This document shows positions 32,416 to 36,853 of a stretch of DNA of 36,853 nt, piece after piece. The notes beneath the pieces are model-generated. The model made no database searches and was not told the DNA's origin. It was given only the letters and a program-made list of their open reading frames with translations. A program made the translations under genes and the position numbers. Position 1 is the first letter of the stretch; each line of letters begins with the position of its first letter. The DNA comes from Bacteroidales bacterium (GTDB lineage Bacteria; Bacteroidota; Bacteroidia; Bacteroidales; VadinHA17): the NCBI GenBank assembly GCA_027067975.1, contig JAMOUS010000178.1:1-36853 (forward strand). The letters are read 5' to 3'.

Positions 32416-34164
32416 CTACCGGAGAATCTTCCGCACAAAAGCCACAGTAAAGTACGACATCATGAAGAGACCGACAAAGCCCTCGACGCCGGAGATCCAC
32501 CGGATTATGCCGGAAGGATAGTAATCCCCGTAACCGATGGTGAGAAAAGTGATGGCGCTGTGGTAGAAAGCGACAGCGAGCGTGGAAAGCTGATCGGGGT
32601 CGCCCAGAGATGAGACGATCCGGGTATCGAAGAAGAGCGGAAGCAGAAGATAAATAAAAGTAAAGAAAAGATAGGCAAAGATCATGGAGATGAGCACCCG
32701 CACCGGGTCGGTGGCATACAGGCCGATTTTGTCAAAGACCAGCCATTTGAAGGCATATTCGATCCATCCGCCGAGACGGGAGAGCCATCCTCTGCGGGAG
32801 CGTTTCTCGAGGTCGGCCAGCGCCTCGTAGCGTTTGAAACAGACATATGCTTTGTCCTCATCGGCATATTGCCCGGTGATACTGAAGTTCTCTTTCAGGA
32901 TGCGGAACTGTTCGGCCTTCATGCGGTGACTTCCCTGCTGGCGGACGATCATGCGGCTGACATGGTTCTCTTCCCAGTTGAGGTAGAGACGTCCGAGCAA
33001 TCGCATCCCGAAGAGATTGAGCACTCCGATCTCCACATTCTGATCGTAAGGTTGCAGGTCGATGATATCCCGTACCACGGTGTCGGAGAGGTCGAGATAA
33101 TCGCAACGGGATACCCGCAGGTCGATATAGTGATCCAAATGGCACGATTGCAAGGAAAGATGTTTGAAGACACTTCCCATAAATGAGACATCGCGCTGTC
33201 CGAAGTCGGTCTTCTCAAAGAAAAGTTCCGTCTCCGGGAACACGGCCAGCTCGAAGTTGAGAGAACCCCGTCCCATCACGACACGTTTGAAATAGAAGCG
33301 TCCCCTGGGCAGTTCACACCCTTCGAAGGTAAGTTCGCCGTCGCCGAAGACGGCGCGGTTGAAGTTGACCCTCCCCTCGCCGAACTCCACGGCCCGGAAA
33401 TCGACCCGGGAATTCCCGAAGTCGACCCGCTCGAAGCTGATGTTCCCTTTCCCGAAACGGGCATAATGAAAGGCCACCTTGCCGCCCGTAATCCGGCAGA
33501 TCTTGAAGCTCACGTTCCCGTCCCCGAAGACGGCATTGATGAAAGAGAGTTCGCCGTCGTGGAACTCGGTATTATTGAAGCTCACCTCACCGTTACCGAA
33601 GTTGCAATACTGGAAATCCTTTTTCCCGTCGCGGAAGACCGTGTTCTTAAAGCCCTTGATTCCGGCACCGAAGTTCACGTTGCCGAAATCGACGTTCCCG
33701 TCGCGAAAGAGCATATTGTTGAAGACAGGGTTTCCGTCTCCGAAACGGGAGGAGTTGAAGGAGACCGGTCCCTTGGCAAAATGGGTGTGTTCGAAATCGA
33801 CGTTTCCGTCGACAAAATGGGCAAAGGAGAAGTCGTTGAGGACGCGGGCCTCGAAAAATGCGTTGCGAGCCGTGAATGAGGGAACGGTGACATAGGCTTT
33901 TTTCTCAAGCCCCTGGGCATCGCGGTAGGAAGAAAGGGAAAAATCCCGCACCAGGCACTGGTCCATCACCAATGCCTCGCCGCGGGCGATCATCTCATAC
34001 CATTCACGGGTCTCGCGGTAACCGAACAGCTCCACGCCGATGTTGTTGTCATCCTCATCAAAAAATGTGACGATGGCGGTCTTCGGCAGAAGATTGCCGT
34101 CATCGGTGGTGGTAAACTTGAGGTTCTTGATCTCGACCTTGTAATGGTGGTAATCGGAGCGCAT
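32416..34164 (-). CDS. Two-TM potassium-channel protein with an N-terminal 12-residue-repeat solenoid
   Basis: 582 residues. The N-terminal soluble part (1-115) is unrecognised. From Phe117 to residue 332 there are 18 gapless 12-residue repeats of form F-x-x-G-x-x-x-F-x-x-x-x (such as FGDGNVSFKICR and FRDGNVDFGNVN), with a probable capping unit before them. This predicts a right-handed beta-solenoid, related to but different from 5-residue pentapeptide repeats. A linker with more beta and helical sequence follows. The C-terminal pore has TM1 (about 489-511), a pore helix, selectivity filter TIGYGD (542-547) and TM2 (about 556-580), matching the two-TM ion-channel family. K+ selectivity is inferred from the filter. 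Start: ATG at 34164; a TTG at 34182 is in frame. Upstream AddB-like and downstream DUF819 genes share the strand with gaps of 42 and 46 bp. Confidence 0.85.
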   Translation of the reverse strand: MRSDYHHYKVEIKNLKFTTTDDGNLLPKTAIVTFFDEDDNNIGVELFGYRETREWYEMIARGEALVMDQCLVRDFSLSSYRDAQGLEKKAYVTVPSFTARNAFFEARVLNDFSFAHFVDGNVDFEHTHFAKGPVSFNSSRFGDGNPVFNNMLFRDGNVDFGNVNFGAGIKGFKNTVFRDGKKDFQYCNFGNGEVSFNNTEFHDGELSFINAVFGDGNVSFKICRITGGKVAFHYARFGKGNISFERVDFGNSRVDFRAVEFGEGRVNFNRAVFGDGELTFEGCELPRGRFYFKRVVMGRGSLNFELAVFPETELFFEKTDFGQRDVSFMGSVFKHLSLQSCHLDHYIDLRVSRCDYLDLSDTVVRDIIDLQPYDQNVEIGVLNLFGMRLLGRLYLNWEENHVSRMIVRQQGSHRMKAEQFRILKENFSITGQYADEDKAYVCFKRYEALADLEKRSRRGWLSRLGGWIEYAFKWLVFDKIGLYATDPVRVLISMIFAYLFFTFIYLLLPLFFDTRIVSSLGDPDQLSTLAVAFYHSAITFLTIGYGDYYPSGIIRWISGVEGFVGLFMMSYFTVAFVRKILR

Positions 34165-34206
34165 GGGCAAGGATTTACGCAATAAAAATAAGAAAATCCT
34201 GCGAGG

Positions 34207-36853
34207 TCACATGGTTTCTTTCTCGCACAGTTGCCGGTAAGGGCATTGCCGGCACAACTCTTCCCTGTCGGTCTGGTCAAAGGGGACGCCGGGATCGAAC
34301 ATCTCCTCCAACACCCCGGTAAGTTTTTGCCGAAAAGCCTTCCGGACCTCCTCATCGAGGGTGAAGGGGTATTTCTTCTTGTCTTCGCCTGGGGTCATCA
34401 CCTCCATCTTCTCCCCCTTTCCGAACATGTCGCGGATATGGTAGATGGCCCCCCGCACCGGCGCCGCAGGATGGTACATCAACCCATACATGAGGATCTG
34501 GAGGATCTCTTTCGGCCTGTTCTTACCCCGTTGCCGATCGAAAAGATCTTCCAAAGCACCGAGGGTCCGCTCTTTTTCGCTCCCTTTACCGGTCTTATAG
34601 TCGATGATCCGCAGGCTCCCTTCTTTTTCGTCGATCCTGTCGATATTTCCGCCGATCCGCAGGGAAACCCTACCTTCCGGGTGGGGGATCTCCAGCCGGT
34701 CTTCCACCTTCTGTTCCACCCCGATGATCCTGAAAGGTGTTTCCCGGCGATCGTGGTCGAGCACTTTTTCGACAAAGTTGCGGACCATCGTCATAATGAT
34801 CTTCGGAAGGGCTCCCCACCCCCTGTCATCGACATGCTTTTTCCCGTCATAGAGCACATCTTCCATTGCCTTCTCCAGGAATGAGGGGAGGAGGTTTTTG
34901 CGGGTCTCATCCAGCCATTCTTTCGTCACCCTCCCGCCCGCAGGATGGTGGGGGGCATGAGGGTCGTAAAAGAGCTCGAGGGTTCTGTGGATCAGTCTTC
35001 CGAAGAGTGCATGATCGATCTCTTCGGCCATCTCTTCCGGTTCCCGTATCCCACTGACATAGCGGTAATAGAACTTCAGGCGGCAGTCGAGATAGGTATT
35101 GACAGCCGTAGGGGAAAGATATTGTTTGCCTCCTTCGCGGAAAAGTTCTTTCATTGTGGTGAGGACTCTTTCATCTTTCCGGACGACGATCTTTTCCGGG
35201 CTCCGGATGCCCGGCTGGTAGGAAAGATCTGTCAGGGGGATCGTGCCGGGCATCAGGTATCTCAGTTGTTCGATATACCGGCTGCGTTCGCCTTTCATTC
35301 CGTTCTCGCTTTCGCTGTGATAGATCAGTACCACCTCGCCGGCACGCTGGATCAGGCGGAAGAAATAATAGGCATAGAGGGCATCGTCATGTTCCCATGA
35401 GGGCAGTCCGAAACCTTTCCGCAGGTTATAGGGAATAAATGAGGAGGCGGTGGCGGCACGGGGGAGGGTGTCTTCATTGACCGAGACGATGATCACCCTT
35501 TCAAAGTCGAGCAGGCGTGTTTCCAGCACCCCCATGATCTGGAGTCCGGTGAGCGGTTCTCCGTAGAATGCCACCTTCTCCCGTTCGATCAGGCGGAGCA
35601 GCAGACGCAGGTATCCCTCGGGCGCCGGAGGGGTCTCCATCGACCCGATCAGATCGTTGAAACGGTTGACCAGGAGGGAGAGGCGATAAAGCACCTCAAT
35701 GTTCAGGTCGGTCACCGTCGAGCTTTCTTCTCGAGCCTCCCGGAGGAGGAGGTCCTGAAGATGATCGATGATGCGGCTCCCCAGTTGCGTGATCTCTCCG
35801 GGGACCTCAAAGAGCCATGCCGTCCGCTCCGGGAAGGGGATCTCTTCACGTAGGAGGTACAGGCGGTTCTGCCGGTTGATCTGCTCTTCCCAGGCGCTGA
35901 TCCAGTCCAGGGGAAGGTCGAGCACCGGAGACTGGAGGAGGGCCAGCACGTCGCGATAGAAAAAAAGGTGTTGGCTGCCGCTCTTTTTACTGTTCTGGAC
36001 CATTTGCAAGGCATCCCGGAAAAAAGCGAAGACGGGGGAAGCTTTCAGCGGGAAGCCCATGGTGACATTGACCTCACCGGCATTGTCGGGGAGGGCATGC
36101 AGCACGGGCAGCAGGAGGCTCTCGTCGGCCAGCACGACCGCAGCACGCCTTCTCTCCTCTTCATCCCGGCCGGCCCATTGCTCCAACACATGCCGCACCA
36201 CCCACGCCTGGGTGGCCCGGTCGGGAGACGACCAGATCGAGATCTTTTTGTCCGGGGAGGCGAGGTTGTCAAAGATCCCCAGGTCGACCGGCGGGGGGAA
36301 CATCTCCAGGTAGCGGCTGATGAAACGTCCGGCGTCATGGCCGGCAAAGGGAGAACCTGTCCCGCCGGTATAGAGACGGTCATAATCCCAGAAGAAGAGG
36401 GCCTTTTGCCCGTCCCTCAGGCTTTTGAAAAGGGTCTCTTCCGCCCGCGTAAGCGCATTGAACCCGGCGAAACACACCTTTCCCGGCAAGGCGGAAGCCA
36501 CTCCCTCCTGCAAGGAGCGTTCCGCCACCTCGCGGTAGAGCATCCCCTCCGTGGTCATGTCTTTTGCTTTCAGCCGCTCATGGAAAAGGTCGTATATCGC
36601 CGGCAATTTCTCCCAGAGATCGAGGAAGGAGCGGGCATGTTTGCCTTGTGAAGCGGGGAAATGCTCCCAGAAGCGCCGGATCAGCTCGATCTGCTCGTCG
36701 CTTAAATAGTCCAGGTCGCCGGACAGCTCTTTCAGTGCGGAAAGATTTCGAAAGAGGTCGTGCGCATCGAGAAGGTACTTGTCCACATCGTCAAAGTCGT
36801 TCAACAGGAGCTCTCCCCAGGGGAAGAACCTGTCGAACGTCTCCTCGGTCGCC
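34207..36853 (-). CDS. PD-(D/E)XK nuclease-family protein, AddB-like, cut by window edge (N-terminus missing)
   Basis: The frame stays open to the right edge. The TTG at 36804 is internal, because upstream codons continue family-like sequence (EETFDRFFPWGELLL). About 880 residues are visible; the missing N-terminus may be about 80-100 residues. The C-terminal nuclease domain carries GNIDRID and LRIIDYKTGK (the DYK part near 34590-34605). Four cysteines fit the AddB iron-sulfur cluster pattern: one in YLDCRLKFYYRY (near 35085) and three in CRQCPYRQLCE (34224-34257). The middle region is helicase-like, but I see no Walker A motif in the visible part. A role in double-strand-break end processing is inferred from AddB. 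No addA-like helicase gene is in the window. Confidence 0.82.
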   Translation of the reverse strand, partial: ATEETFDRFFPWGELLLNDFDDVDKYLLDAHDLFRNLSALKELSGDLDYLSDEQIELIRRFWEHFPASQGKHARSFLDLWEKLPAIYDLFHERLKAKDMTTEGMLYREVAERSLQEGVASALPGKVCFAGFNALTRAEETLFKSLRDGQKALFFWDYDRLYTGGTGSPFAGHDAGRFISRYLEMFPPPVDLGIFDNLASPDKKISIWSSPDRATQAWVVRHVLEQWAGRDEEERRRAAVVLADESLLLPVLHALPDNAGEVNVTMGFPLKASPVFAFFRDALQMVQNSKKSGSQHLFFYRDVLALLQSPVLDLPLDWISAWEEQINRQNRLYLLREEIPFPERTAWLFEVPGEITQLGSRIIDHLQDLLLREAREESSTVTDLNIEVLYRLSLLVNRFNDLIGSMETPPAPEGYLRLLLRLIEREKVAFYGEPLTGLQIMGVLETRLLDFERVIIVSVNEDTLPRAATASSFIPYNLRKGFGLPSWEHDDALYAYYFFRLIQRAGEVVLIYHSESENGMKGERSRYIEQLRYLMPGTIPLTDLSYQPGIRSPEKIVVRKDERVLTTMKELFREGGKQYLSPTAVNTYLDCRLKFYYRYVSGIREPEEMAEEIDHALFGRLIHRTLELFYDPHAPHHPAGGRVTKEWLDETRKNLLPSFLEKAMEDVLYDGKKHVDDRGWGALPKIIMTMVRNFVEKVLDHDRRETPFRIIGVEQKVEDRLEIPHPEGRVSLRIGGNIDRIDEKEGSLRIIDYKTGKGSEKERTLGALEDLFDRQRGKNRPKEILQILMYGLMYHPAAPVRGAIYHIRDMFGKGEKMEVMTPGEDKKKYPFTLDEEVRKAFRQKLTGVLEEMFDPGVPFDQTDREELCRQCPYRQLCEKETM

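Noticed and set aside
36802-36804. TTG as start codon of the AddB-like protein
   Set aside because: Codons upstream of it to the window edge continue family-like sequence, so the gene is truncated by the window rather than starting here.

Overview
The window looks like a chromosomal piece of a Bacteroidota genome, most likely order Bacteroidales. The evidence is a SusC/SusD outer-membrane pair, Por-type (type IX secretion) C-terminal sorting domains, many SPII lipoproteins, and Bacteroidota-style promoters (TAnnTTTG at -7) in front of several genes. Base composition is GC-moderate to GC-rich, and the MscS gene is visibly more AT-rich than its neighbours. I see no tRNA, rRNA, insertion sequence, phage gene or CRISPR array. 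Family and species cannot be fixed from the sequence alone.

Layout. 1-9057 is mostly housekeeping: a DPP-IV-type peptidase (cut by the left edge), Xaa-Pro aminopeptidase, a phosphohexomutase, an MscS channel, a PfkB-type sugar kinase, an APH-fold kinase and 6-phosphofructokinase. 9058-12748 holds a PgpH-type 7TM-HD phosphodiesterase (probable c-di-AMP hydrolase) and a three-gene unit: NlpC/P60 peptidase, a 59-residue membrane protein and a Nudix hydrolase. 12760-25525 is one long minus-strand block. In transcription order it reads SusC, SusD, a PKD-like lipoprotein, a terminator, two secreted arylsulfotransferase-like proteins, a second lipoprotein of the same family, then CysD and CysN (ATP sulfurylase). 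25759-29123 has ftcD and hutI for histidine breakdown. 29254-30600 is an Omp85-barrel protein. 31101-36853 is a minus-strand group: an AddB-like nuclease (cut by the right edge), a potassium-channel protein with 18 consecutive 12-residue repeats, and a DUF819 membrane protein.

Two things stand out. First, four intergenic gaps (5597-5957, 14032-14193, 27439-27881, 30601-31100) are filled with a modular repeat system. It combines tandem arrays of 7-, 8- and 9-bp units with three hairpin families whose outer arms are conserved while the inner arms differ between copies yet stay self-complementary. Modules recur in conserved order, up to about 97% identical between loci. Two of the loci sit inside apparent operons (cysD/cysN and hutI/ftcD).

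Second, the SusCD / lipoprotein / arylsulfotransferase / ATP-sulfurylase block looks like a sulfate-ester uptake or sulfuryl-transfer locus with no glycoside hydrolase or sulfatase in it. The 12-residue-repeat potassium channel is a third, independent oddity. All functional statements rest on reading motifs by eye; no database search was run.
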